Source of the DNA: Pectobacterium actinidiae
GTDB lineage: Bacteria > Pseudomonadota > Gammaproteobacteria > Enterobacterales > Enterobacteriaceae
Assembly (NCBI RefSeq): GCF_000803315.1
Contig: NZ_JRMH01000001.1
Coordinates: forward strand, 2,356,001-2,420,000
Reading direction: 5' to 3'
DNA: 64,000 nucleotides
The notes below the pieces were generated by a model. It worked only from the letters and a program-made list of their open reading frames with translations, had not been told where the DNA came from and searched no databases. Position numbers and translations under genes: made by a program. This document shows, piece by piece, positions 52,138-61,438 of the stretch (its first letter is position 1; every line of letters starts with the position of its first letter).

Positions 52138-52779
52138 CTAGGGAATGAGCTTCTTGCTCACGACGTATTTAACAATCTCCACATTGGTGCTGAACTGCAT
52201 TTTTTCCATCAGACGCGCCTTGTGAGTGCTGACCGTTTTATTGCTGATGGCCAACTCATTGGCGATGGCATTGATGCCCATCCCCTGTGCAAACATAATC
52301 ATGATTTGGTGCTCTCTGGCAGTCAGCACATCGTGCTCGGCTCTGCCGCCCTCCGTGTAGTTGGAAAACACCAACTGCTCGGCAATCGTGTGGTCAATGT
52401 AGCGCGCCCCCTGTGCGACACGCCGAATGGCTGCAAGCAGCGCCTCCGGGTCTTTATCTTTAGTGATGTAACCTCTGGCACCGCTTTTCAGCGCATGCTG
52501 CGCAATTTGCGCCTCGCTATACATGCTGAGCACCAGAATCGGCAGCCGTGGATATTGCGCCACCACGCGTGAAATCAACGCTTCACCGCTGATTCCGGGC
52601 ATCGACATATCCAGCAGCAACAAATCGGGCTTCACGCTACGCAACTGCGCTAGTACCTGTGCGCCATTTCCAGCTTCAGCGACAACGCTCAGCGAGTCAT
52701 CCAACGCAAAGATCTGCTTGAGCCCTTCCCGCATGATGACGTGATCGTCTGCGATCATTAAACGTATTGGTTTACCCAT
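52138..52779 (-). CDS. hrpY: HrpY, response regulator
   Basis: A 213-aa NarL/FixJ-type regulator. Receiver domain: IRLMIADDHVIMREGLKQ with the acidic pair, phospho-acceptor Asp in DLLLLDMSMPG (near residue 55), Lys in GYITKDKDP. C-terminal LuxR-type helix-turn-helix: TAREHQIMIMFAQGMG, and ELAISNKTVSTHKARLMEKM. Phosphorylated by HrpX, it activates hrpS. Lies 36 bp after hrpX on the same strand. Confidence 0.94.
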   Translation of the reverse strand: MGKPIRLMIADDHVIMREGLKQIFALDDSLSVVAEAGNGAQVLAQLRSVKPDLLLLDMSMPGISGEALISRVVAQYPRLPILVLSMYSEAQIAQHALKSGARGYITKDKDPEALLAAIRRVAQGARYIDHTIAEQLVFSNYTEGGRAEHDVLTAREHQIMIMFAQGMGINAIANELAISNKTVSTHKARLMEKMQFSTNVEIVKYVVSKKLIP

Positions 52780-52815
52780 CGCTCATCTCTTCCTTTTGTT
52801 ATTCTTATCCCGCGG

Positions 52816-54285
52816 TTAACGGGTGTAGCCATTTTTAGGAAACGTTAACTGCACCGACGTGCCTTCGCCGATCGCACTTTCAATAACCACTTCGCCTCCC
52901 AGCATCCGTCCACGTTCTTTCATGCTCATGAGTCCAAAGGCATTTTTATTTTTAGCGTGAGAATCAAAACCTTTGCCGTTGTCCTTGATGCACAGCACAA
53001 TGCAGTCATGCTGGTTATCCAGCGTAATAATTACCTGTGTGGCGGCAGCGTAGCGCGCCACGTTAGTCAATGACTCCTGCACGACGCGAAAGGCCGCCGT
53101 GGCGCTCTCGTCATTGAGCGCCAGCGGTTCTCCCGACGTTCGTAGCAGACAGGTGGCGCTGTAATGCCGGTTAAATTCGTCGCACAGCCATTCCAGCGCA
53201 GGCGTCAGCCCCATATTCAATACGTTCGGCCTGAGCCGAGTCGAAACGTTACGCACCACCTGGATCGTTTGGTCCGCCAACTGCATTAGCTTTTGCAAAT
53301 GCGCCTGCATCTCTGGATTTTCCTTGGCAAAACACATGCGCATTAGCGACAGGCTCATGCGGATCGTGGTCAGGTGTTGCCCCAATTCATCATGAATTTC
53401 CTGTGCAATATGCTTGCGTTCTTCCTCGCGTGAAATCTCACGCTGGCGCGCCAGTAAACGCAATTGCATATGCGAATCGGCCAGTTTTTTCTCCGCATAG
53501 CGAATCGCTGTAATGTCCCGTCCGACGGTCAGAATGGACACCAGCGCGCCGTGCTGATCGAATTCAGGCACGCAGCGAATATGGTGAATATGGTGATGCA
53601 GCTGCTCACCTCTCCCCAGCGCTTCCATGACTTCGCCTTCCGCACTGCTGCGGGTATCCACAACCTGCTGCACCAGTTGTTCTATGCGGATCGCGCAGCC
53701 CACGCCGGGCATCAATTCCGTAATCATACGGCCCCGAAGTTGCTCTATGGTGAAATCCAGGTGTTTCAGACTGGCGGGGTTGGCGTACAGGCAATTCAGG
53801 TTGGGATCAAAGCGGATAATCAAATCCGGCGTGTTCTCAACCAGCGCGCGAAATTCCTGTTCTCGCGCGTAGGCCAACTGTTCAATATGTTTACGTTCCC
53901 TGATATCTCTGACGACACACATGTTGTAGCTACGTCCTCTGTGTTGAAAATGCGTGAGATTGACTTCAACGGGAATGGTCATGCCGTGGCGGGTGAGGTG
54001 TCGTGTTTCAAACGTGGTACCCACGCCCGATTCACACGCCTGCAACCAGTCGGGTGAGTTATGCTCGGCGGCCCATTGCGGGTCGATATCGGCAACGCTC
54101 AAATGCATGAATTCCGTAATGCTGTAGCCCAGCGTCTGGCTGGCGGCCTCATTGACGTAACAAAAACGCTGATCTTCGTTGACGATATAGATCGCGTCCT
54201 TGATACGGCCAAATGCAAAATCCACCAGTTCCAACTGAGGGGCTCTGGTTTTACTATCGGAACGAAAAGGTTGGGTGAACATCAT
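52816..54285 (-). CDS. hrpX: HrpX, PAS-domain sensor histidine kinase
   Basis: A 489-aa soluble kinase of the NarX type. ATG 54285 is preferred: AAGGAG lies six bases upstream, while the ATG at 54291 touches that SD. Two PAS domains (VDFAFGRIKDAIYIVNEDQRFCYVN in part; ALVENTPDLIIRFDPNLNCLY in part) precede the HisKA_3 dimerisation helix with the phospho-histidine in HIAQEIHDELGQHLTTIRMS and the ATPase domain CIKDNGKGFD...GLMSMKERGRMLGG. No transmembrane helix, so it senses an internal cue through PAS. First gene of hrpXY; upstream is a 240-bp gap to hrpL. Confidence 0.93.
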   Translation of the reverse strand: MMFTQPFRSDSKTRAPQLELVDFAFGRIKDAIYIVNEDQRFCYVNEAASQTLGYSITEFMHLSVADIDPQWAAEHNSPDWLQACESGVGTTFETRHLTRHGMTIPVEVNLTHFQHRGRSYNMCVVRDIRERKHIEQLAYAREQEFRALVENTPDLIIRFDPNLNCLYANPASLKHLDFTIEQLRGRMITELMPGVGCAIRIEQLVQQVVDTRSSAEGEVMEALGRGEQLHHHIHHIRCVPEFDQHGALVSILTVGRDITAIRYAEKKLADSHMQLRLLARQREISREEERKHIAQEIHDELGQHLTTIRMSLSLMRMCFAKENPEMQAHLQKLMQLADQTIQVVRNVSTRLRPNVLNMGLTPALEWLCDEFNRHYSATCLLRTSGEPLALNDESATAAFRVVQESLTNVARYAAATQVIITLDNQHDCIVLCIKDNGKGFDSHAKNKNAFGLMSMKERGRMLGGEVVIESAIGEGTSVQLTFPKNGYTR

Positions 54286-54524
54286 TGCCATCTCCTTATT
54301 TAAAGTAAGACTGTTATGCAGCCCCGCCGTGCAGGTAGCGCAATACGGCGTCTCAACATTCCAGAAGATGGACAGGGAACCCTGCAACGGCATAAATGCG
54401 GCCTGATATCACGGCGTGTGACCACAAACTGAGCGGTAACCGCCATTATTAAATCAAGCGGTCACCCCATCAGTCAGTGAAAAACGGCAGGTGCAGGCAC
54501 GTCCTTTCGTCCCGTGCAATACCG

Positions 54525-55067
54525 TCAGGATTCAACAGCCTGACGGATCACACTTCGGGCACGAGACAACCGTGACCGCACCGTACCGATCGGGATCTCC
54601 AACTGCAACGCGAGATCTTGATAGCTGGCATCGGTATCCAGCAATTGCATCAGCATCTGACGGGTATCCTCAGGCAGTGAGACGATGGCATCCATCGCGC
54701 GTTTCAATGCCCGCTGACTTTCGGTAATCGCGCCAGGATCGAGTTCTATCGCGATATGTTCCAGCATCTCATCGCCCATTTCCTGAGCGCGCTGGCGTGC
54801 CTGCTTGAAATAATTGCGCACCAGGTTGAGGGCAATGCCGAACACCCACGTCTCCGGCCGTGACGCTCCCGCAAATTTATCCTGATGTTTGAGCACTTCC
54901 AGATAGGTCATTTGCTGTAAATCCTCAACGTCATCATGGTTGCTGACGCGCTTGCGGATAAAGTTATGCAATTTCTTTCCGTGTTGACGAAACACCTGTT
55001 CCCAATCGACAGATAACGCTGGGTAAAGCGAAGGGGTCTGTTCGATGTGGTTGGTAGACATTTCCAT
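54525..55067 (-). CDS. hrpL: HrpL, ECF sigma factor
   Basis: A 180-aa alternative sigma factor that recognises hrp boxes. Region 2: VEDLQQMTYLEVLKHQDKF and ETWVFGIALNLVRNYFKQ; region 4 with the DNA-binding helix: SYQDLALQLEIPIGTVRSRLSRARSVIRQ (quoted in part: IPIGTVRSRLSRARSV). No anti-sigma gene is nearby, as is usual for HrpL. A consensus sigma-54 promoter lies 45 bp upstream. Confidence 0.95.
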   Translation of the reverse strand: MEMSTNHIEQTPSLYPALSVDWEQVFRQHGKKLHNFIRKRVSNHDDVEDLQQMTYLEVLKHQDKFAGASRPETWVFGIALNLVRNYFKQARQRAQEMGDEMLEHIAIELDPGAITESQRALKRAMDAIVSLPEDTRQMLMQLLDTDASYQDLALQLEIPIGTVRSRLSRARSVIRQAVES

Positions 55068-55111
55068 TTGCTGACTCTCCGTTGTTATGCCCTATTGGCA
55101 AAAACGGAAGA

Positions 55112-55126
55112 GCAAGCCTTGTGCCA
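55112..55126 (-). promoter_or_regulatory. Sigma-54 promoter of hrpL
   Basis: Minus strand: TGGCAC-AAGGC-TTGC, a perfect match to the -24/-12 consensus (TGGCAC at 55121-55126, TTGC at 55112-55115), 45 bp before the hrpL start. HrpS is the enhancer-binding protein expected to act on it from upstream. Confidence 0.9.
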
Positions 55127-55301
55127 GCCCTAAAAATTTTATATCACACTGATTTTTAATAATTTATTATTTAACTTATCTTTTATCGTGCCATTTTTTG
55201 CCAGCGCCCACAGCTCGGAATTGCAAGTTATTGCAATCAGTAAAACGACATTTACGCCAATCCGCCATCAAATTCAGCCTGCTTCAATCACTTCACGTCA
55301 G

Positions 55302-55329
55302 GGAACCCATCCTTTTCTGCGTCCACACA
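55302..55329 (+). promoter_or_regulatory. hrp box for the hrpJ operon
   Basis: GGAACC (55302-55307), 15-base spacer, CCACACA (55323-55329); perfect match to GGAACC-N15/16-CCACNNA, 65 bp before the hrpJ start. Confidence 0.92.
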
Positions 55330-55394
55330 GCAATACATTCATACCGCTGCACGTTCATACCACGACACGTAGCCGACTTATTCAGGATGACATC

Positions 55395-56600
55395 ATGATC
55401 AAAATGCCGACTGTCCTTCCCGCCAGCAGCGCCCTGCCGCGTCCCGTCGTGGTGGATGACGATCCCGTGCCACAAACCGCGGTGCAGCAGACGAGTTCTC
55501 ACCACGCCGCCCCCGGCTCGCCGTTATCCACCTCAATGGAAGAGGTGGCGATGGCATTTGGCGAGCAAGCTGAGCGAAGAAGTAAATCGCTGAATCGGCG
55601 CCACATCGCCCAGCAGCCGGACGCACGCGCTGCTGCGAATGTCGAACGGATTGAGAAACTGACGGAACTGTTCAGGATGTTGGAAAATCCGTCACAAAGC
55701 ACGCTCGACCAGCAGCTGAGCCGCCTGCGCGATCTGCTGACGCGACAGGATTCGCCGTCGCTTGAGGCGGTGTTGGAAGCCGCAGGCAACGATCCGGCGC
55801 GCGGCGATATCCTATTGCGCCACATCCAGCAGCAGTCTCAACAGCCCGAGCTGACAGCGGCGGCCGAAAGTGCGCTACAGCAACTGCATCAGGAGAAAGG
55901 TCCAGAAGTTCGAGCTGGTCTGAATACGGCAACGGCCATCGCGCTATTCAGCACTCAGCCGGAACAAAAACAGGCGATGCGCGAGCTGTACTACCAAAAA
56001 ATCGTGCATCAGCAATCGGCCAGCGCGCTGCTGGATTCTCTGCTGGAGCGCTTTGACGCCGCGACTTTTTCCATTGGGCTGCGCACGTTGCAGCGGGCGC
56101 TGGCGGCGGATATTGCCTCGCTAACGCCGTCTATTTCGAAAGCCGTGCTCAGCAAAATGCTGAGCAACCTCAACGATTCCCGCCACCTGAGCCATACGCT
56201 GTCATCGAGCCAGACGCTGCTCACTCGGCTAGCGAATAAAGTGCCCGCCTTTACGCTCGGTGCCGTGGAGCTCACCCGCCGCCTGATAGGCCTCAGCGCC
56301 AACGGAGCCTATGCCCGCGACCTGCACAATCTCGGACGGGAAGTAGCCGGTACCCAAATGCAACATCAGGCGATGTTTTTCAGCGCCCTGCTGCCGCTCG
56401 TCAGCGATCTGCCGCATCCGCTGTGGCGAGACAGTAAAAACCGACAAACGGCGATCCAACTGATACGCGGCATGATTGGCGATATCGCTCAATATGAAAA
56501 GCAACAGGCCAAAAGTACTCAGCATGATGAACTGACGCAGCGTGATACCGCATCGCGGCAAAAACAGGATGCACGCGACTCCGATAAGGGACAGCCATGA
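55395..56600 (+). CDS. hrpJ: HrpJ, SctW-type gatekeeper
   Basis: A 401-aa protein of the YopN/InvE/HrpJ family, which controls the order of secretion (translocators before effectors). ATG 55395 (MIKMPTVLP) has AGGA nine bases upstream and lies after the hrp box, whereas the open frame back to 55188 would run through the promoter. The N-terminus is Pro/Ser-rich and disordered, followed by the helical HrpJ domain (EKLTELFRMLENPSQSTLDQ, RLRDLLTRQDSPSLEAVLEAAG). First gene of the operon; its end overlaps hrcV by 4 bp. Confidence 0.93.
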   Translation: MIKMPTVLPASSALPRPVVVDDDPVPQTAVQQTSSHHAAPGSPLSTSMEEVAMAFGEQAERRSKSLNRRHIAQQPDARAAANVERIEKLTELFRMLENPSQSTLDQQLSRLRDLLTRQDSPSLEAVLEAAGNDPARGDILLRHIQQQSQQPELTAAAESALQQLHQEKGPEVRAGLNTATAIALFSTQPEQKQAMRELYYQKIVHQQSASALLDSLLERFDAATFSIGLRTLQRALAADIASLTPSISKAVLSKMLSNLNDSRHLSHTLSSSQTLLTRLANKVPAFTLGAVELTRRLIGLSANGAYARDLHNLGREVAGTQMQHQAMFFSALLPLVSDLPHPLWRDSKNRQTAIQLIRGMIGDIAQYEKQQAKSTQHDELTQRDTASRQKQDARDSDKGQP

Positions 56601-58699
56601 ATCTGTTGATTATCTGGCTGAACCGCATTGCGCTGAGCGCGATGCAGCGCTCGGAGGTCGTTGGCGCGGTCATCGTGATGTCCATCGTCTTCATGATGAT
56701 CATCCCGCTGCCCACCGGGCTGATCGATGTGCTGATTGCGCTCAATATCTGCGTCTCTTCCCTGCTGATCGTGCTGGCAATGTATCTGCCCAAGCCGCTG
56801 GCTTTCTCGACGTTCCCGGCAGTGCTGCTGCTGACCACCATGTTTCGGCTGGCGATCTCTATTTCCACCACGCGCCAGATTCTGCTCCAGCAGGACGGCG
56901 GCCATATCGTCGAAGCCTTCGGTAACTATGTGGTGGGCGGGAATCTGGCGGTCGGTCTGGTGATTTTCCTAATTCTGACGGTGGTGAACTTTCTGGTGAT
57001 CACCAAAGGCTCCGAGCGCGTGGCCGAGGTGGCGGCGCGCTTCACTCTGGATGCGATGCCCGGTAAACAAATGTCCATCGACAGCGATCTGCGTGCCGGA
57101 TTAATCGAAGCCCATCAGGCACGGCAGCGGCGAGAAAATCTGGCAAAAGAAAGCCAGCTATTCGGGGCGATGGACGGTGCGATGAAGTTCGTTAAAGGCG
57201 ATGCCATTGCGTCGCTGGTGATCGTGTTCATCAACATGATCGGCGGTTTTGCCATCGGCGTGTTGCAGCACAACATGGCCGCGTCCGATGCCATGCACGT
57301 CTACTCGGTGTTAACCATTGGCGACGGGCTGATTGCCCAGATCCCAGCACTGCTGATCTCACTGACTGCCGGGATGATCATCACCCGCGTCTCAGCAGAT
57401 GGGCAAAAGGTCGATGCCAATATTGGTCGCGAAATTGCCGAACAGCTCACCAGCCAGCCCAAAGCGTGGATCATCTCCTCCATCGGCATGTTTGGCTTTG
57501 CGCTGCTGCCGGGGATGCCGACGCTGGTGTTTGTCACCATCAGTCTGGCATCGCTTGGCAGCGGTCTGTTCCAGCTCTGGCGCATCAAGCAGCAGGGCCA
57601 GCTCGATGCCAACCAGTTGGAAGCGGACAATATGCCCGCTGAACAAAACGGCTATCAGGATCTGCGGCGCTTCAACCCAACCCGCGCCTATTTGCTGCTG
57701 TTTCATCCGGTCTGGCAAGGGCAGCCAACGGCGGCGGCGCTGGTACAAAATATCCGCCGCCTGCGTAACAAGCTGGTCTATCGTTTTGGCTTTACGCTGC
57801 CGTCCTTTGATATCGAATTCAGCGATCGGGTAGCGGAGGATGAATTTCAGTTTTGCGTTTATGAGATTCCCTACGTTAAAGCCACGTTTGCCACTGACCG
57901 GTTGGCCATTGCCAGCAGTGCCGTCGAACCGACCGATGCCGCCCTCGCTACCCCCGGCACCATGCTGCGAGATGAAAATCAGTGGCTCTGGTTGCCGCTG
58001 ACACATGTCTCGCAGCAGCCCGACGGTGTGCCGCGCTGGACGGCGGATGAGCTGATTCTGGCACGTATGGAACAGGCCATTCACCGCACTGGTTCACAAT
58101 TTATTGGTTTGCAGGAAACCAAATCCATTCTGGCCTGGCTGGAGAGCGAACAGCCGGAATTGGCGCAGGAGCTTCAGCGCATCATGCCGCTCTCGCGTTT
58201 TGCCAGCGTGCTACAACGGCTGGCTTCCGAACGTGTGCCTCTGCGCTCGGTGCGCCCCATCGCCGAGGCGCTGATTGAAGTCGGCCAGCACGAACGGGAC
58301 ACGCTAGCGCTGACCGACTACGTGCGTCTGGCACTCAAATCGCAGATCTGCCACCAGTACAGCAACGAAAACAGCCTTGCCGTCTGGCTGCTGACGCCAG
58401 AAAGCGAAGAGCTGCTGCGCGATGCGCTGCGCCAGACGCAGAACGAAACCTTCTTCGCTCTGACGCAGGACTATGCCGCCACGCTGATTGGCCAGTTGCG
58501 ACAGGCGTTTCCGCCGTTTTCGTCGCATCGCAGTCTGGTGCTGGTGGCGCAGGATTTACGTAGCCCGCTGCGCACGCTATTGCAGGACGAATTTCACCAC
58601 GTTCCGGTACTGTCCTTCACCGAACTGGAATCCACCTTGTCGATCAACGTCATGGGGCGTCTCGATCTGTACGACTCCCCCGATCCCTTTAGCGCATAG
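56597..58699 (+). CDS. hrcV: HrcV, export gate protein (SctV)
   Basis: A 700-aa FlhA-family protein with seven to eight membrane spans in the first 320 residues and a cytoplasmic ring domain after them. The conserved FHIPEP motif region KPLAFSTFPAVLLLTTMFRLAISISTTRQILLQ (quoted in part: FPAVLLLTTMFRLAIS), GDAIASLVIVFINMIGG and DGLIAQIPALLISLTAGMI are intact. Forms the nonameric export gate. Length is typical. Confidence 0.96.
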   Translation: MNLLIIWLNRIALSAMQRSEVVGAVIVMSIVFMMIIPLPTGLIDVLIALNICVSSLLIVLAMYLPKPLAFSTFPAVLLLTTMFRLAISISTTRQILLQQDGGHIVEAFGNYVVGGNLAVGLVIFLILTVVNFLVITKGSERVAEVAARFTLDAMPGKQMSIDSDLRAGLIEAHQARQRRENLAKESQLFGAMDGAMKFVKGDAIASLVIVFINMIGGFAIGVLQHNMAASDAMHVYSVLTIGDGLIAQIPALLISLTAGMIITRVSADGQKVDANIGREIAEQLTSQPKAWIISSIGMFGFALLPGMPTLVFVTISLASLGSGLFQLWRIKQQGQLDANQLEADNMPAEQNGYQDLRRFNPTRAYLLLFHPVWQGQPTAAALVQNIRRLRNKLVYRFGFTLPSFDIEFSDRVAEDEFQFCVYEIPYVKATFATDRLAIASSAVEPTDAALATPGTMLRDENQWLWLPLTHVSQQPDGVPRWTADELILARMEQAIHRTGSQFIGLQETKSILAWLESEQPELAQELQRIMPLSRFASVLQRLASERVPLRSVRPIAEALIEVGQHERDTLALTDYVRLALKSQICHQYSNENSLAVWLLTPESEELLRDALRQTQNETFFALTQDYAATLIGQLRQAFPPFSSHRSLVLVAQDLRSPLRTLLQDEFHHVPVLSFTELESTLSINVMGRLDLYDSPDPFSA

Positions 58700-58708
58700 G
58701 AACACACC

Positions 58709-59644
58709 ATGTTTGAATTACGCGTGCTGACTGGTTTACATCGCGGTGCGGCACTGCCGCTCTGTGGACATACCTGGCGCATCGGTGCAGCCGATGACGC
58801 CGATCTCGTGCTTTACGATCCCGGCATTGCGCCGTATCACGGCCAGTTGGAAAAGACCGCTGACGGCTGGGTACTCAGCGCACAGGATGGCGCGTTGTGT
58901 AATGCGGAAGGCCATACCGTCGAACAGATTGACGCTCTGCCACCCGGCACGCCATTTGCGCTGGGGCAGATTTGGCTCTGCATTGTGGCGGCGGATACCC
59001 CCTGGCCTGACGACAGCGAAGCCCCTCCGACCGCGGAAGAGCACGTTCCGTCTGCGGATATGCCTGCCGACGAACCACCGGTTCATGCCGTCGCGCCGAT
59101 TCCTACCCCCGCCCCCGCAACACGTCTGCCGCTATGGGCTAAAGCCAGCTATTTGCTGCTTGGTGCGTTGCTGCTGGTGATGGTTGGCAGTTGGCAGCTA
59201 CAGGAGAGCGTCGCAATGCCCGCGGCTCCGTCGCCGCAGGATACCCGTAAGCCGCTCGGCACGCTGCCACAATTGGAAAGTACGCTGCGCATTATGTTGC
59301 AGGAGCGGGAACTGAGCACGGCCGTGAAAGTGGCGGCGTATCAAGATCGCCTCACGCTTACCGGACAATTAACGCCGGACGATCAAAAAAAACTGGAACG
59401 GATGCTCGCCCAACTCCACCAACGTTATAGAACCGCGCTGTCCGTGGATAACCGCACGCAGTTGAAAACGGAGCAACTGCCGTTTCAGATCGTTCAGGTG
59501 ACCAGCGGGTCGCGCGCCAACGTCGTCACGGCGGACGGTCAGCGCTTTTTCATCGGCGATGAGATAGACAACCTGCGTCTGGTAAGAATTGATGAGCACC
59601 AGATTGAATTCAGCGGCAGACAACAGATAACGGTGAACTGGTAA
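58709..59644 (+). CDS. hrpQ: HrpQ, SctD-type inner-membrane ring protein
   Basis: A 311-aa protein. The N-terminal cytoplasmic FHA-like domain (MFELRVLTGLHRGAALPLCG, WRIGAADDADLVLYDPGIAPYH) is followed by a Pro-rich linker, one transmembrane helix (SYLLLGALLLVMVGSW, about 147-162) and a periplasmic ring-building part. With HrcJ it builds the inner-membrane rings. The stop of hrpQ overlaps the start of hrcN. Confidence 0.93.
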   Translation: MFELRVLTGLHRGAALPLCGHTWRIGAADDADLVLYDPGIAPYHGQLEKTADGWVLSAQDGALCNAEGHTVEQIDALPPGTPFALGQIWLCIVAADTPWPDDSEAPPTAEEHVPSADMPADEPPVHAVAPIPTPAPATRLPLWAKASYLLLGALLLVMVGSWQLQESVAMPAAPSPQDTRKPLGTLPQLESTLRIMLQERELSTAVKVAAYQDRLTLTGQLTPDDQKKLERMLAQLHQRYRTALSVDNRTQLKTEQLPFQIVQVTSGSRANVVTADGQRFFIGDEIDNLRLVRIDEHQIEFSGRQQITVNW

Positions 59645-61011
59645 TGCAGACACAACCTTCTTCTTTTCCGCTGCTCGACCAGTGGGTCGCCCAGCAGCGC
59701 CAGCATCTGGCGAACTACGCCCCCGTGGAGAAAAAAGGCCGCGTGATGGCCGTCAGCGGCATCTTGCTGGAGTGCAGCCTGCCACAGGCACGTATTGGCG
59801 ATCTGTGCTGGGTGGCCCGTCAGGACGCCAGCCAGATGATGGCCGAAGTCGTAGGGTTCAGCCCGGACAATACCTTTCTTTCCGCGCTCGGCGCGCTGGA
59901 CGGCATCGCTCAGGGTGCCACCGTGACGCCGCTGTATCAGCCGCACTGCATTCAGGTGTCGGAACGTTTGCTAGGCAGCGTGCTGGACGGGTTTGGTCGC
60001 GCGCTGGAAGACGGTGGCGAGAGCGCGTTTGTCGAACCGGGTCATGCTACGGGACGCACGCAGCCGGTACTGGGCGATGCCCCGCCGCCGACCTCCCGAC
60101 CACGCATCAGTCAGCCGCTCCCTACTGGGTTACGCGCCGTCGATGGCCTGCTGACCATCGGTCAGGGGCAGCGTGTCGGCATTTTCGCCGGTGCGGGCTG
60201 CGGTAAAACCACGCTGCTGGCAGAACTGGCACGTAATACGCCGTGCGATGCCATCGTTTTCGGGCTGATTGGCGAACGTGGCCGCGAACTGCGCGAATTT
60301 CTCGATCACGAACTGGACGATGAACTGCGTAGCCGCACGGTGCTGGTGTGTTCCACCTCTGACCGCAGCAGTATGGAACGCGCCCGTGCGGCATTCACCG
60401 CCACCGCCATCGCCGAGGCTTACCGAGCCGAAGGCCGTCAGGTACTGCTGATTATTGATTCTCTGACGCGTTTCGCCCGCGCCCAGCGCGAAATCGGTCT
60501 GGCGCTCGGCGAACCTCAGGGGCGTGGCGGGCTACCGCCGTCGGTCTATACGCTGCTGCCGCGTCTGGTTGAACGCGCCGGACAAACGGAAGACGGCGCC
60601 ATCACCGCGCTCTATTCCGTGCTGATCGAACAGGACTCCATGAACGATCCGGTCGCCGACGAAGTGCGTTCGCTGATCGACGGGCATATCGTGCTCGCCC
60701 GACGACTGGCGGAACAGGGGCACTATCCGGCTATCGACGTGCTGGCCAGCCTGAGCCGCACCATGAGTAACGTCGTGGATACCGATCACACCCGCAATGC
60801 GGGCGGCGTGCGACGCCTGATGGCCGCTTACAAACAGGTTGAAATGCTGATCCGCCTCGGTGAATACCAGCCAGGTCATGACGAACTGATCGATTCTGCC
60901 GTCAACGCGCATTCAGAGATCACACAGTTTCTACGTCAGTCGATGCGTGAACCGATGCCGTATGGCGTGATTCAACAACAGCTCGCCGGAGTCAGCCGCT
61001 ATGCCCCATAA
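59644..61011 (+). CDS. hrcN: HrcN, type III secretion ATPase
   Basis: A 455-aa hexameric ATPase of the FliI/YscN family, which detaches chaperones and unfolds substrates. Walker A GAGCGKTTL (IFAGAGCGKTTLLAEL), Walker B LLIIDSLTRFARAQREI, and the FliI family region RPRISQPLPTGLRAVDGLLTIGQGQRVGI (in part: GLRAVDGLLTIGQGQR). The catalytic Glu lies in GLIGERGRELREF. Length normal; its end overlaps hrpO by 11 bp. Confidence 0.97.
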   Translation: MQTQPSSFPLLDQWVAQQRQHLANYAPVEKKGRVMAVSGILLECSLPQARIGDLCWVARQDASQMMAEVVGFSPDNTFLSALGALDGIAQGATVTPLYQPHCIQVSERLLGSVLDGFGRALEDGGESAFVEPGHATGRTQPVLGDAPPPTSRPRISQPLPTGLRAVDGLLTIGQGQRVGIFAGAGCGKTTLLAELARNTPCDAIVFGLIGERGRELREFLDHELDDELRSRTVLVCSTSDRSSMERARAAFTATAIAEAYRAEGRQVLLIIDSLTRFARAQREIGLALGEPQGRGGLPPSVYTLLPRLVERAGQTEDGAITALYSVLIEQDSMNDPVADEVRSLIDGHIVLARRLAEQGHYPAIDVLASLSRTMSNVVDTDHTRNAGGVRRLMAAYKQVEMLIRLGEYQPGHDELIDSAVNAHSEITQFLRQSMREPMPYGVIQQQLAGVSRYAP

Positions 61012-61438
61012 CACCGAACGCGATGCGGAGTTACAGACCGTGTTGAACCTGCTGATGCCGATACGCCGCCAACGCTTAAGCCGCAGTGAACGCCAGCAGC
61101 GGCAGGAAGAACAGCAGTTGATCCGAATTGCGGAGCAGCAACGCCATCATCAGCAGCAGGTCGACATGTTGCGACAGGCCAGCCAGACGCAGCGCGACCA
61201 GTTTGCCCAAGAAACCCAGGGGCGACCCCAAACGCTGGAAAACCTGAAAAAGCGTCTTACCGCCGAACAGCGCTTACTCAGTGAGATAGCGACAGAAACA
61301 CAGCAAGTGCAGGCCACACAGCAACAACGCCACAACCAGCAATGTCAGGTTGATCGCGCCCGAGACGCCACTCGCCAATGCCAGAAAGCGGTGGAGAAAC
61401 TGGACTATCTGCTTACGTTACCTCAGGAGCACGTATGA
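61001..61438 (+). CDS. hrpO: HrpO, SctO-type coiled-coil stalk protein
   Basis: A 145-aa protein, almost wholly alpha-helical and rich in Gln, Arg and Glu, forming a two-stranded coiled coil like FliJ/YscO. It links HrcN to the export gate. The sequence has runs of Gln (QQRHHQQQVDMLRQASQTQ). Start overlaps hrcN; the stop overlaps hrpP as ATGA. Confidence 0.92.
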   Translation: MPHNTERDAELQTVLNLLMPIRRQRLSRSERQQRQEEQQLIRIAEQQRHHQQQVDMLRQASQTQRDQFAQETQGRPQTLENLKKRLTAEQRLLSEIATETQQVQATQQQRHNQQCQVDRARDATRQCQKAVEKLDYLLTLPQEHV

